Source of the DNA: Alphaproteobacteria bacterium
Lineage (GTDB): Bacteria > Myxococcota_A > UBA796 > CAJQPC01
DNA length: 64,000 nt
Assembly: GCA_020632795.1 (NCBI GenBank)
Contig: JACKEV010000007.1
Span: 806,001-870,000 of the forward strand
Reading direction: 5' to 3'
Both the position numbers and the translations under genes were made by a program. Shown in pieces: positions 1 through 11,355 of this stretch (positions are counted from its first letter, which is position 1; each line of letters starts with the position of its first letter). Under the pieces are notes generated by a model that saw nothing but the letters and a program-made list of their open reading frames with translations, ran no database searches and was not told the origin of the DNA.

Positions 1-19
1 TGGGCGGTGGCGTACATGG

Positions 20-427
20 TCAGGCCTCCGCAACCAGGGTAGCTGTGGTCTGATCGTCTCGTGCGGGCAGCTTGGGGGCGACAGCCTCACTCACCAGACG
101 GCCTTCGCTGCCGAGGCGCATCTCCGCGTTCAGGAAATCACGGAGTATCGCCACAAACCGCTCATCGGCCTGGTCCTCAAGGCCGAGACGGAGCGCCAGA
201 GGCGTGGGCGGTCCTGGGATGACGGACCCCAGATGGCGAGCGTACCGCTCCATGACGGTGTCCACGTACTCGCGGGGTGCGCCGCGCACCACATGCAGCA
301 TCTCGATCAACAGGAGGAGTTGAAGCTCCACCGCGTGGGGGGGCCCCCACCCGTCGGGCGTGCGCAGGATGGATGCCATCCGGTGTGCGATGAAGTCGGC
401 CATCCCCTGGGAGACGTTCACAGCCAT
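20..427 (-). CDS. Hypothetical protein, possible partner of the upstream toxin-like gene
   Basis: 135 aa, no signal peptide or membrane segment, mostly predicted helical with many charged residues. The ATG is preceded by GGAG at 5 nt spacing. It overlaps the end of the upstream gene (418-792, same strand) by 10 nt, so the two are probably translated together. I do not recognise the family. Because the upstream product looks like a small papain-fold protein, an immunity or antitoxin role is possible, but this rests only on the gene order. Confidence 0.6.
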   Translation of the reverse strand: MAVNVSQGMADFIAHRMASILRTPDGWGPPHAVELQLLLLIEMLHVVRGAPREYVDTVMERYARHLGSVIPGPPTPLALRLGLEDQADERFVAILRDFLNAEMRLGSEGRLVSEAVAPKLPARDDQTTATLVAEA

Positions 428-792
428 GTCTGCTCCAAGTCGGGGTCGGATTCATCAAAGCGGAGTTCGCCCGGAGCGTTTGAGAAGTGGGTCGTCAGGT
501 AGTGGGCGCGCTCCGTTCCCTGGGTCCCCGTCAAGGCGTCCACGAAGTGTCCCTCCACGCCGAGGGTGACATGGTGGAACCACCAGACGCCATGAATCCG
601 AGGTTTCATGCACGGGTAGCGGGTCTGGGCGGCGTTGGCCTTGACAATGACACCCTGGGCGTCGGCGTCCTGCTCACGCGCGATCGGCAGGATGGACCTC
701 GCGAGGGAGGCGCAGCGGCCGCTCTCCACCGGGTGCGCATCGATGAGGGAGTCGATTTGCTCAGCCTTGTCGGGGGGCCAGTCGACGGACAT
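418..792 (-). CDS. Small protein resembling papain-fold (cysteine protease-like) toxin domains
   Basis: 124 aa with no signal peptide. Cys27 sits at the start of a predicted helix (GRCASLARSIL). A later segment (HHVTLGVEGHFVDALTG) carries His74 and Asp85, followed by a typical beta-strand-and-turn pattern. The Cys ... His ... Asp order matches small papain-fold toxin domains found at the ends of polymorphic toxins. Here the domain is a free-standing gene, which is unusual. The stop overlaps the start of the next gene, a candidate immunity protein. The assignment is by pattern only; the protein could be an unrelated small enzyme. Confidence 0.45.
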   Translation of the reverse strand: MSVDWPPDKAEQIDSLIDAHPVESGRCASLARSILPIAREQDADAQGVIVKANAAQTRYPCMKPRIHGVWWFHHVTLGVEGHFVDALTGTQGTERAHYLTTHFSNAPGELRFDESDPDLEQTWL

Positions 793-846
793 GGCTTGAG
801 CGTACCCTGCTTCGGCGGAGGCGGCGAGTGGGGTTGACAGCGCGCT

Positions 847-2649
847 CTACCACGTCGCCCCGGGCCCTCCGTACGCCCCGATGTCGCTGCGCGAGCCGTC
901 CGGGTCGTAGATGCGGGGGTCTCCGACGTCGATCATGTTGGAGCTGTTGCTCAAGCGCAGGTCCCAGTCCAGCGGGTCGGCGGCGCTGGTGTCGCGGAAC
1001 CGGGGCAGCACGCTGATGACCGTGCTGCCCGGGGTGCTGCCGTCGGCGAAGGAGTACTGGGGGTCGGTGTTGCCCCGCAGGTTGCTGTAGACGAGGGAGG
1101 GCGTGCTGCCGCTGTAGGTGGTGAAGCCGCCCGAGTAGACGTTGTTGGCGGAGGCGTCGTTGCCGGTGATGCAGACGTTGACGAAGCGCGGCGAGCCGGC
1201 GTCGTAGAGGGTGATCCCGGAGCTGTAGACCTGCGACGCGGTGCTGTCGTTGTTGGAGATGGTGGCGTTGGTGATGGTCGGCGTGGTGTTGTTGTACAAC
1301 CACAGCCCGTTGCCGTAGACGGTGTAGCCGGCCTCGGCGACGTTCCCCACCGAGACGAGGTTGTCCAGCTCGCCGCTGGAGCTCTCGTTCAGCCCGACCC
1401 CGCAGCCGATGACCTCGCTGTCGGCCACGCAGGTGTTGCCCGAGACCCACAGTCGCTCGGCGGACAGCTCGGTGAGCGCCGTGTACAGCCCGCCGCTCCA
1501 GACGTAGTACGCCTCCGCGCGGTTGTTGGCGATGGTCACGTCTGTCAGGGTCGGGGCAGAGTTGTAGAGGTAGACCCCCGCCCCGTACACCTCGTCGCCG
1601 GACACCGCCTCGTTGTCGTGGATGAGGACGTCCTCCAGGGAGGGCGCGCCGCCGTAGACGTAGAGGCCCGCGCCGCGGACGTAGCTGTTGGCGTTCTCCC
1701 CCCGGTTTCCGGTGATGATGACGTCCCGCAGGGTCGGGGAGGCGCCGCTCATGTAGACGCCCGCGCCCTCGTAGGCGGCCCCGCCGGTGACGGTGAAGCC
1801 GCGGAGCTGCGCGTCGGCGCCCTCGCCGCTGACGAACGCCACGACCGGCCCGTTGCCGCCGCCGTCGATGAAGGTCTGCTCCGCGCCGGCGATCCCGCGG
1901 ACCACCAGCTCCTTGCCGCCGAAGTCGATGGGGCCGGCGTAGGTGCCTGGAGACACGCAGACCGTGGCGCCGTCGGGGGCCGCCTCGACCGCCGCCGCGA
2001 GGGTGGCGTGCTCGCCGCCGGGGACACCCCAGGGGCCGTCCACGAGGCCGTCGCAGTCGTTGTCGATGGTGTCGCAGGGGTCGGCGGTGGCCGCCGGGCT
2101 GACGCTGGCGTCGCCGTCGTCGCAGTCGTCGCCGTTGTCGACGGTCCCGGAGGGCTGCGCGCAGGACTGGAGGACGGCGTCAGGGTCGCCGAATCCGTCG
2201 CCGTCGGCGTCGACATACCAAGGCAGCGCGGCGCCCTCGTCCACCAGCCCGTCGCAGTCGTTGTCCAGCCCGCTGCACGACTCCTCGGCGCCGGGGAAGA
2301 TGGCGGCGTCGGCGTCGTTGCAGTCCGCGAAGTTGTCCACCAGGCCGTCGGCGAGCGCGCAGACCTCCACGGCGTTGGCGGGGTCGCCGTAGCCGTCGGC
2401 GTCGCCGTCCGTCCAGGCGGAGAGGGTGGTGCCCTCATCGACCGCGCCGTCGCAGTCCCGGTCGACGCCGTCACACAGCTCCTCAGCGCCGGGGTAGACG
2501 GCGGCGTCGCCGTCGTCGCAGTCATCCTCGGCGGCCACGCCGTCGCCGTCTTCGTCGATGACGACGGGCTCACCGCTGTCGTCGGATGGGGGGGCGTCAT
2601 CCTTGCAGGCCACGAGGGCCAGCAGGAGGAGGCTGGGGAGCGCGCGCAT
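847..2649 (-). CDS. Surface lipoprotein: MopE-type metal-binding repeats plus right-handed beta-helix
   Basis: 600 aa. The N-terminus is a lipoprotein signal peptide with lipobox LVAC at about residue 15. Residues ~30-190 hold three to four Cys/Asp-rich repeats of the form DxDxDGxxxxxDCDDGDAxxxPGAxExCDGxDxDCDG, the 'putative metal-binding motif' common in myxobacterial surface proteins. Residues ~205-600 are a repetitive beta-rich region with short Asn/Gly-rich turns, as in right-handed parallel beta-helix proteins (NosD/pectate-lyase fold). No catalytic residues could be assigned. It is probably an outer-surface binding or structural protein. It appears monocistronic. Confidence 0.8.
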   Translation of the reverse strand: MRALPSLLLLALVACKDDAPPSDDSGEPVVIDEDGDGVAAEDDCDDGDAAVYPGAEELCDGVDRDCDGAVDEGTTLSAWTDGDADGYGDPANAVEVCALADGLVDNFADCNDADAAIFPGAEESCSGLDNDCDGLVDEGAALPWYVDADGDGFGDPDAVLQSCAQPSGTVDNGDDCDDGDASVSPAATADPCDTIDNDCDGLVDGPWGVPGGEHATLAAAVEAAPDGATVCVSPGTYAGPIDFGGKELVVRGIAGAEQTFIDGGGNGPVVAFVSGEGADAQLRGFTVTGGAAYEGAGVYMSGASPTLRDVIITGNRGENANSYVRGAGLYVYGGAPSLEDVLIHDNEAVSGDEVYGAGVYLYNSAPTLTDVTIANNRAEAYYVWSGGLYTALTELSAERLWVSGNTCVADSEVIGCGVGLNESSSGELDNLVSVGNVAEAGYTVYGNGLWLYNNTTPTITNATISNNDSTASQVYSSGITLYDAGSPRFVNVCITGNDASANNVYSGGFTTYSGSTPSLVYSNLRGNTDPQYSFADGSTPGSTVISVLPRFRDTSAADPLDWDLRLSNSSNMIDVGDPRIYDPDGSRSDIGAYGGPGATW

Positions 2650-2702
2650 GGGGACATCCTGTCAATCGTCCGGGACAGTCTATCGCCGTCCGGGAGGCCC
2701 TT

Positions 2703-2738
2703 CGAAAGCAACAACCCCCGGGGCGCGGCCCCAGGGGT
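2703..2738 (-). terminator. Candidate intrinsic terminator downstream of the RRM gene
   Basis: Read on the minus strand, the arms ACCCCTGGGGC and GCCCCGGGGGT pair over 11 bp with one G-U wobble around a CGC loop (2714-2738). A T-rich tail, TTGTTGCTTTC, follows. It lies just after the RRM gene stop and before the lipoprotein start. Confidence 0.55.
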
Positions 2739-2760
2739 CGGAGAGGTCTGCCGGGATGGC

Positions 2761-3159
2761 CTACCAGCGGTCACCGCGATCGCGGTTGAAGCCGCCACCA
2801 CCGCCGCCGCCGCGGAAGCCACCGCCACCGCCGCCGCCGCCGCGGCTGAAACCGCCGCCGCCGCCGCCACGACGACCACCGCCGCCGCCACCACCGCCGC
2901 CACCGCCGCGGGGGCGCTCCTGCGCCTCGTTCACGCGAATGGAGCGGCCGTCGAGCTGCTTGCCGTCCATCTGCTCGATGGCCTCGGCCGCAGCGTCCGC
3001 GTCCGTGAAGGTGACGAAGCCGAAGCCGCGAGAGCGGCCGGAGTCGCGGTCGAGGATGACCTTGGCGTCAGAGACCTCACCGAACTTCTCAAAAGCGTCG
3101 CGAAGACCGTCATCATCCGTGGCCCACGCGAGGCCGCCCACAAAGAGCTTGGTACCCAT
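2761..3159 (-). CDS. RRM RNA-binding protein with Gly-rich tail
   Basis: 132 aa from the ATG at 3157-3159; the frame stays open upstream, but the RRM begins right at this Met. Residues 3-80 form one RNA-recognition motif: RNP2 is KLFVGGLAW and RNP1 is SRGFGFVTF. The rest is a Gly/Arg-rich (RGG-like) tail ending in RDRGDRW. This architecture matches bacterial cold-inducible or glycine-rich RNA-binding proteins, known in cyanobacteria and myxobacteria, which act on mRNA in the cytoplasm. A 256-nt leader separates it from the divergent channel gene. Confidence 0.9.
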   Translation of the reverse strand: MGTKLFVGGLAWATDDDGLRDAFEKFGEVSDAKVILDRDSGRSRGFGFVTFTDADAAAEAIEQMDGKQLDGRSIRVNEAQERPRGGGGGGGGGGGRRGGGGGGFSRGGGGGGGGFRGGGGGGGFNRDRGDRW

Positions 3160-3415
3160 AATTCTGTCTTTTCTCGTTTCTCTGGACCACACCGGGATTC
3201 CCGGGTGACCCGCATCTGCGCAGGCAAGGGCGCCTGCTCGCCTGAGGTCGGCGATCCGACCCCGTCTTCTTGTCACCAGCAGTCCTGGGATGACGTTCGT
3301 TGTCCGAGGACTCTTCCGGGACCCGCTATGTATAGGGACTCCGCCGCCCGCGCGCCACCATTTCTTCGCCCGGCTTGGGGCGATAGGATGCTCGTCCAGG
3401 CCCGAGGAGCCCTGC

Positions 3416-4843
3416 TTGCGCGCGTCCGTCCCCCAGCTCCAGCGTCGCGTTGATCGACTCCTGCACCACCCGATCACCGAGGTGGTGCTGGTGGTGTTGA
3501 TCCTCGTGTCGGTGGGCGTGCTGCTGGTCGAGGTCGCCTTCGCCCCGGGCTCCGCGCAGCGGATCCGGCTGCGCGCCCTGGGGGACGCGATCACCTGGCT
3601 GTTCGTCCTGGAGCTGACGCTCCGGGCCTGGATTGCGCCGAGAAAGAGAAGGTTCTTTCAGCGTTATTTCCTGGATATCCTCTCGGTGCTGCCCCTGGCC
3701 CAGCCCCTGCGGCTGTTCCGCGTGCTGTTGCTTCTGCGGCTGTTCCGGGCGGGGCACCTGCTCAACCGGCGGATCTCGGTCTTCGGGGGCATGCTGCGCA
3801 GCAGCTTCAACGAGATGACCCTGCTGATGACCCTGATCGCCACCTTCGTGCTGGTGGGGGCGGTCACCCTGCACATGAGCGAGCACGCGGTGCTCCTGTC
3901 CACCGAGGGGCTGGAGGGGGCGCTGTGGTTCTCGGTGTTCACGATGCTGGGCGGAGAGCCGATCGGCGGGGTGCCCGACACGGAGCTTGGCCGGGCGGTC
4001 ACCCTGGCCCTGATGATGGGCGGCATGACCGTGTTCGGCGTGTTCGTCGGCACGGTCTCGGCGGGCATGGTCACGGTGCTGTCGCGCCGCATGGAGGTCA
4101 ATGAGATGGATCTGGACGAGCTGCGCGAGCACGTGGTGGTCTGTGGCTGGAACCACGCCGGTCCGGCGCTCATCCGCGAGCTGTTCGGGCCGGGGACCTC
4201 CCCCAGCCAGGCGGTGGTGATCATCACCGAGACCGACGGGATGCCCGCGGATCTGCCCGAGGACGGCGTTCGGCCCGAGCACGTCTACCACCTCCAGGGG
4301 GACTACACCCGGGTGGAGGTGCTGGAGCAGGCGGGCATCACCCGGGCGAGCTGCGCCATCCTGCTGACCGACCACGAGCTGCCCCGCGCCCCCAACGACC
4401 AGGACGCCCGCACCGTGCTCGCCGCGCTGACCATCGAGCGCCTGGCGCCGGAGATCTTCTGCTGCGCTCAGCTCAACGACCGGCAGCACGAGGCCCTGCT
4501 GCGCATGGCCGGGGTCGAGGAGATCATCGTCGGCGACTGGTTCACCGGGGTGATCCTGGGCTCGGTGGGGCGCAACCAGGGCCTGGTGGCGGTGCTGACC
4601 GACATCCTGACCACCCAGCGGGGCGACGCCTTCCACAAGGTGAAGGTGCCCCGGCGCGCCGCAGGGCGCACCGTGGGCGAGCTGCACGTCGAGCTGAAGC
4701 GGGATCGGGACGCCATCCTGGTGTCCATCGAGCGGAAGGGCCCGGACGGACGCCCCCAGGTGACGGTGAACCCCCCCTGGGCCTTTCCGCTCCAGGAGGG
4801 GGATGTGCTGGTGATCATCGCGAAGAAGCGGGTGCGGATCTGA
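3416..4843 (+). CDS. Voltage-gated-type ion channel with C-terminal TrkA/RCK domains
   Basis: 475 aa from the chosen TTG at 3416, which has GAGGAG 6 nt upstream; the frame is open back to an ATG at 3290, but that extension looks non-coding. Residues ~15-220 hold an S1-S4-like bundle including an Arg-spaced segment (LRLFRVLLLLRLFRAG) and a pore region. The pore loop reads TMLGGEPIG instead of the potassium filter TxGYGD, so ion selectivity is uncertain. Residues ~240-470 are TrkA-N (Rossmann start VVVCGWNHAG) and TrkA-C regulatory domains. The protein is an inner-membrane channel, probably gated by ligand binding at the RCK domain. Confidence 0.85.
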   Translation: MRASVPQLQRRVDRLLHHPITEVVLVVLILVSVGVLLVEVAFAPGSAQRIRLRALGDAITWLFVLELTLRAWIAPRKRRFFQRYFLDILSVLPLAQPLRLFRVLLLLRLFRAGHLLNRRISVFGGMLRSSFNEMTLLMTLIATFVLVGAVTLHMSEHAVLLSTEGLEGALWFSVFTMLGGEPIGGVPDTELGRAVTLALMMGGMTVFGVFVGTVSAGMVTVLSRRMEVNEMDLDELREHVVVCGWNHAGPALIRELFGPGTSPSQAVVIITETDGMPADLPEDGVRPEHVYHLQGDYTRVEVLEQAGITRASCAILLTDHELPRAPNDQDARTVLAALTIERLAPEIFCCAQLNDRQHEALLRMAGVEEIIVGDWFTGVILGSVGRNQGLVAVLTDILTTQRGDAFHKVKVPRRAAGRTVGELHVELKRDRDAILVSIERKGPDGRPQVTVNPPWAFPLQEGDVLVIIAKKRVRI

Positions 4844-4849
4844 GGGCGC

Positions 4850-8227
<3,378 letters not shown>

Positions 8228-8247
8228 CGTTCAACCTCCTGTGAACG
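8228..8247 (-). promoter_or_regulatory. Inverted repeat with the Shine-Dalgarno in its loop
   Basis: Just upstream of the 8227 start, CGTTCA and TGAACG form perfect 6-bp arms. The 8-nt spacer contains AGGAGG. As RNA this would present the ribosome binding site in a hairpin loop; as DNA it is a 20-bp dyad. Confidence 0.4.
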
Positions 8248-8273
8248 TTTGGGAAACCACGGGGCAGGTCGGG

Positions 8274-8303
8274 ACGATAGCCGCGCGCGGGAGAGGGGGT
8301 CAA
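8274..8303 (-). promoter_or_regulatory. Candidate sigma70-type promoter of the TSP3 surface protein gene
   Basis: On the minus strand there is TTGACC (8298-8303), an 18-nt spacer, and TATCGT (8274-8279), about 47 nt before the start codon. Both elements match the sigma70 consensus moderately well. Confidence 0.4.
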
Positions 8304-8352
8304 CGGGTTGGGGGCGGGGGTGGTCGGAACGAGGGGCCGCCCCACCTTCCCC

Positions 8353-8823
8353 TCAGCGCAGCCCGGCCCGGATCTCCGCCACGAGCTGCGCCCACAGGCC
8401 CCGCAGGCCCTTGGGGTGCGCCTGCTCAGCGTGCTGGCTGGCGAAGTAGCGCTCCAGGGTGTCCAGCTCGCCGGCCTCCAGCCAGAGGCCGTGGCCGTGG
8501 GGGCAGGCGTCCACGATGACCTGGGAGCCCATCTCGTCCTCGCTGTGCACGAGGTCGGTCAGGCAGACCGGGCAGAGGCCCGTGGGCATGCGCTTCTGCT
8601 GGGCCATCTTGTAGGCCAGGGACACGGTCTCGCCGTCGGAGAGGATGGCCTCGGCCGGCTTACCGTCGAGGTCGTGGGCGTGCAGGGCCTCCAGGGCCTC
8701 CAGCTCGCCGGCGTCCAACCACACGCCCTTGCACTCCGGGCACCGGTCCACCTCGACGCGGCCCTCCAGGACCTCGGCGTACAGGTCGTTGTTGTCGCGG
8801 GGACAGCGTCGGACGTCGGGCAT
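8353..8823 (-). CDS. Tandem TFIIB-type zinc-ribbon protein
   Basis: 156 aa, no signal peptide. Two zinc-ribbon units (zf-TFIIB family) are visible. The first has CPRD ... CPECKGVWLDAGELE near residues 7-45. The second has CPVC ... CPHGHGLWLEAGELD near residues 83-118, where the second CxxC is replaced by CxxG-H. This is a common small bacterial family of unknown function; zinc binding is inferred. It lies 69 nt downstream of the cyclase gene on the same strand and may be cotranscribed. Confidence 0.8.
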   Translation of the reverse strand: MPDVRRCPRDNNDLYAEVLEGRVEVDRCPECKGVWLDAGELEALEALHAHDLDGKPAEAILSDGETVSLAYKMAQQKRMPTGLCPVCLTDLVHSEDEMGSQVIVDACPHGHGLWLEAGELDTLERYFASQHAEQAHPKGLRGLWAQLVAEIRAGLR

Positions 8824-8892
8824 CAGGACCTCGCGGAGTACGGTGACAGCTCCGCCTTAACGGATCCGCCCGACGAGGGGGAGTGCTCGGGA

Positions 8893-10344
8893 TCAGGCCC
8901 CGGTCTGGGATTGCGTCTCCTGCCCCGGGAACAGGCCCCACACCTGCAGCGCCTGCTGGCGACCCCGCAGCGCGGCAGGCCCCAGGTCGTCCCAGGGCTC
9001 GCCGCGCAGGGCCGGCTCCAGCTCCGCGTGCACCGGCTCCGAGATGACCACCCCGTAGCGCTGCGCCTTGGCCACGCCCTCCAGCCGGGAGGCCGCGTTC
9101 ACCGTGTCGCCGATGAAGGTGTACTCCAGCCGGTCGGGGGAGCCGATGTTCCCGGCGATGACCTCGCCCTGGTGGATCCCGACCCCCACCGCCAGGCCGG
9201 GCAGGTCCTCGGTGACCGCCCGCTGCAGCCCCAGGGCCGCGGCCACGGCCTGGGACGCCGCGCTGCGGTCCTCCCCGCCGAAGAACACCGCCATCAGCCC
9301 GTCGCCCATGAACTTGTCCACCGCCCCGCCCTGGCCGTGGATGACCGCGACCGCCCGGGAGAAGTAGCGGTTGAGCAGCGCGACGACCTCCACCGCGGAG
9401 GTGCCCTCGGACAGCGCGGTGAAGCCCCGCAGGTCGGCGAACAGCACCGCGACCTCGCGGCGCTCCCCGCCCAGGCGCAGGGCCCGGTCCGGGTCGTCCA
9501 GGAGCTGCCGGGCCAGCGCGGGGCTGACCATCTTGCCGAGCACGCGCTTGACCTGCTCCCGCTCCTGCAGGCCCTCGATCATCGCGTTGGTGTGCAGGGC
9601 GATCTGGCCGAACTCATCGTCGCTGCTGAAGCACACCCGCTGGTCGAGGCGCCCCGCCGAGACCCCGGCGAGCACCCGGGTCTCGGCCTGGAGGAACTGC
9701 CGCAGCGTGGCGCTGTAGGACAGGATGAGGTTGAGCATGTGGCCGAGCGCGGTGGCCATCACCACCGCGATCTCCACCGCGACGTTGGCGCTGGCGGCCG
9801 CCACGTCCATCGCCCCGCCGGTCAGCCAGCCCATGTCGTTGAGGATGAGCAGCACGAGGTCGTTGGTGACCAGCGCGAACGCGGCGACCGTGAAGCCGGT
9901 GAGCTTGCGGCTGACCGTGGAGCGCTGCTCGGGGGTGGGCAGGGCGATGTCTCCGGCCTCGGCGGCCCGAAGGACGCGCCGCTGCCGCTCCAGGGCCAGG
10001 TCGGCCGCGGCGAAGGCCCCCAGCGTGACGCAGCCCATCAGGAGCTTCACGCCGCTGCCGCTGGGGAAGCCCATGATCAGGGTGTCGTAGCTGCCCACCC
10101 CCACCGCCACGGCCACGAACAGGCCCAGGTCGACGCGCGCGCTGTAGGGGGCCTGCTCCAGCGGGGAGCGACCGTCGACGAGGTGTCGCAGCAGCGGTCG
10201 CCGCAGGCTCAGGGCCACGACGAAGCAGCCCAGCAGGATCACCGTCATGGAGAGCGGGCCGAGGCCCTGGATGTAGGGGCAGACCTCGCAGCCGAACAGC
10301 GCGAGCACCGGGGCCGCGAGCAGGTAGTGGAGGACGGCGCGCAT
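8893..10344 (-). CDS. Membrane class III adenylate/guanylate cyclase
   Basis: 483 aa. The N-terminal ~220 residues contain about six hydrophobic segments. A HAMP-like linker spans ~225-275 (AGVSAGRLDQRVCFSSDDEFGQ). The cyclase homology domain covers ~300-465: FADLRGFTALSE carries the first metal Asp, DKFMGDGLMAVF the second, and GDTVNAASRLE the transition-state Asn/Arg region. It would make cAMP (or cGMP) in the cytoplasm in response to a membrane or intracellular signal. Transcription probably follows asnS-lpxD. Confidence 0.9.
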   Translation of the reverse strand: MRAVLHYLLAAPVLALFGCEVCPYIQGLGPLSMTVILLGCFVVALSLRRPLLRHLVDGRSPLEQAPYSARVDLGLFVAVAVGVGSYDTLIMGFPSGSGVKLLMGCVTLGAFAAADLALERQRRVLRAAEAGDIALPTPEQRSTVSRKLTGFTVAAFALVTNDLVLLILNDMGWLTGGAMDVAAASANVAVEIAVVMATALGHMLNLILSYSATLRQFLQAETRVLAGVSAGRLDQRVCFSSDDEFGQIALHTNAMIEGLQEREQVKRVLGKMVSPALARQLLDDPDRALRLGGERREVAVLFADLRGFTALSEGTSAVEVVALLNRYFSRAVAVIHGQGGAVDKFMGDGLMAVFFGGEDRSAASQAVAAALGLQRAVTEDLPGLAVGVGIHQGEVIAGNIGSPDRLEYTFIGDTVNAASRLEGVAKAQRYGVVISEPVHAELEPALRGEPWDDLGPAALRGRQQALQVWGLFPGQETQSQTGA

Positions 10345-10389
10345 GTCATCGGGATCGTGACCGCCCGAGCGCCGGGATGCAAGGCGCGA

Positions 10390-11355
10390 TCAGCGATCCA
10401 GCAGCTCGGGCAGTCGTCGCACCAGGGCCAGCACCCGCAGCGCGCGCCGTCGGGGCATGGCGGGCACGCCCAGCATCGCCTCGCCTGCGGGCACGTCCCG
10501 GATCACCTTGGAGCCCGCCGCGAGGCGCGCGCCGTCGCCGATGGTGACGTGGTCCACCACGCCGACCTGCCCGCCCATCTGCACCCCCGCGCCCACCCGC
10601 ACGCTGCCGGAGAGCCCGGTCTGGGCCGCGACGACGGTGCCCGGCCCGAGGGTGGTGTTGTGGCCGACCTGCACGAGGTTGTCGAGCTTCGCGCCCCGGC
10701 CGATGCGGGTCTCGTCCAGGAAGGCCCGGTCGACGCAGGTGTTCGCGCCGATCTCGACGTCGTCCTCCACCACGACCCGGCCGACGTGGCGCACCTTGCG
10801 CAGCCCCTGCGGGGTGGGGTGGAAGGAGAAGCCGTCCGCCCCCAACACCGCGTTGGCGTGCACGAGGACCCGCGCGCCCAGCACGGTGTCCGGGTAGAGC
10901 ACCACGCCCGGGTGCAGCTCCGAGCCGTCCCCGACGACGCAGCACGCCCCCACGACCACCCCGGCGTGCAGCACGACGTCGGCCCCGACGCGGGCGGTGG
11001 CGGCGACATGGACCAGCGGCCCCACCGCGCAGCCCGGCCCCAAAGCGCCCTCGACCACCGCCGAGGGGTGGACCCCCGGCGCGGGGCGGCGCGGGGGGTG
11101 CCAGGCGTCGAGCACGTCCAGGAAGGCGGCCTTGGGGTCGGGGACCACGATGCAGGTCCGCCCCTCGGTCGGCGCCCGGATCAGCAGGCAGCCGGCCTCA
11201 CCCTGGGGCGCGCGTTCGGCGTAGGCGAGTTGGCCGGGACCGGCGTCCAGCAGCGAGGCCAGGCTGCCCAACGCCACAACGGGTCCGTGGTGGACGCCCC
11301 CAAGGGCCGCGGCCAGCGCGTCGGAGCGGCACCCGGGCCCGGGCAGCGCGCTCAC
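10390..11355 (-). CDS. lpxD: UDP-3-O-acylglucosamine N-acyltransferase (lipid A biosynthesis)
   Basis: 321 aa from a GTG whose first bases overlap the asnS stop (GTGA). LpxD transfers a 3-hydroxyacyl chain from acyl-ACP to the glucosamine amine, the third step of lipid A synthesis. The N-terminal ~100 residues are the uridine-binding part. The rest is hexapeptide repeats of a left-handed beta-helix. The catalytic His lies in LVQVGHNTTLG, followed by the family motif VVAAQTGLSGS. It is slightly shorter than the usual ~340 aa, mainly at the N-terminus. Its presence indicates an LPS-containing outer membrane. Confidence 0.9.
   Translation of the reverse strand: MSALPGPGCRSDALAAALGGVHHGPVVALGSLASLLDAGPGQLAYAERAPQGEAGCLLIRAPTEGRTCIVVPDPKAAFLDVLDAWHPPRRPAPGVHPSAVVEGALGPGCAVGPLVHVAATARVGADVVLHAGVVVGACCVVGDGSELHPGVVLYPDTVLGARVLVHANAVLGADGFSFHPTPQGLRKVRHVGRVVVEDDVEIGANTCVDRAFLDETRIGRGAKLDNLVQVGHNTTLGPGTVVAAQTGLSGSVRVGAGVQMGGQVGVVDHVTIGDGARLAAGSKVIRDVPAGEAMLGVPAMPRRRALRVLALVRRLPELLDR

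Noticed and set aside
1618..3453. Long plus-strand open frame opposite the beta-helix lipoprotein and RRM genes
   Set aside because: It is antisense to genes with clear domains; its sequence is low-complexity Ala/Val/Gly without any family signature, as expected from high-GC antisense frames.
8250..8279. GGAAACC-N16-CGAT on the plus strand resembling the ECF motif
   Set aside because: It points into genes on the opposite strand, its -10 differs (CGAT rather than CGTA), and no plus-strand gene follows.
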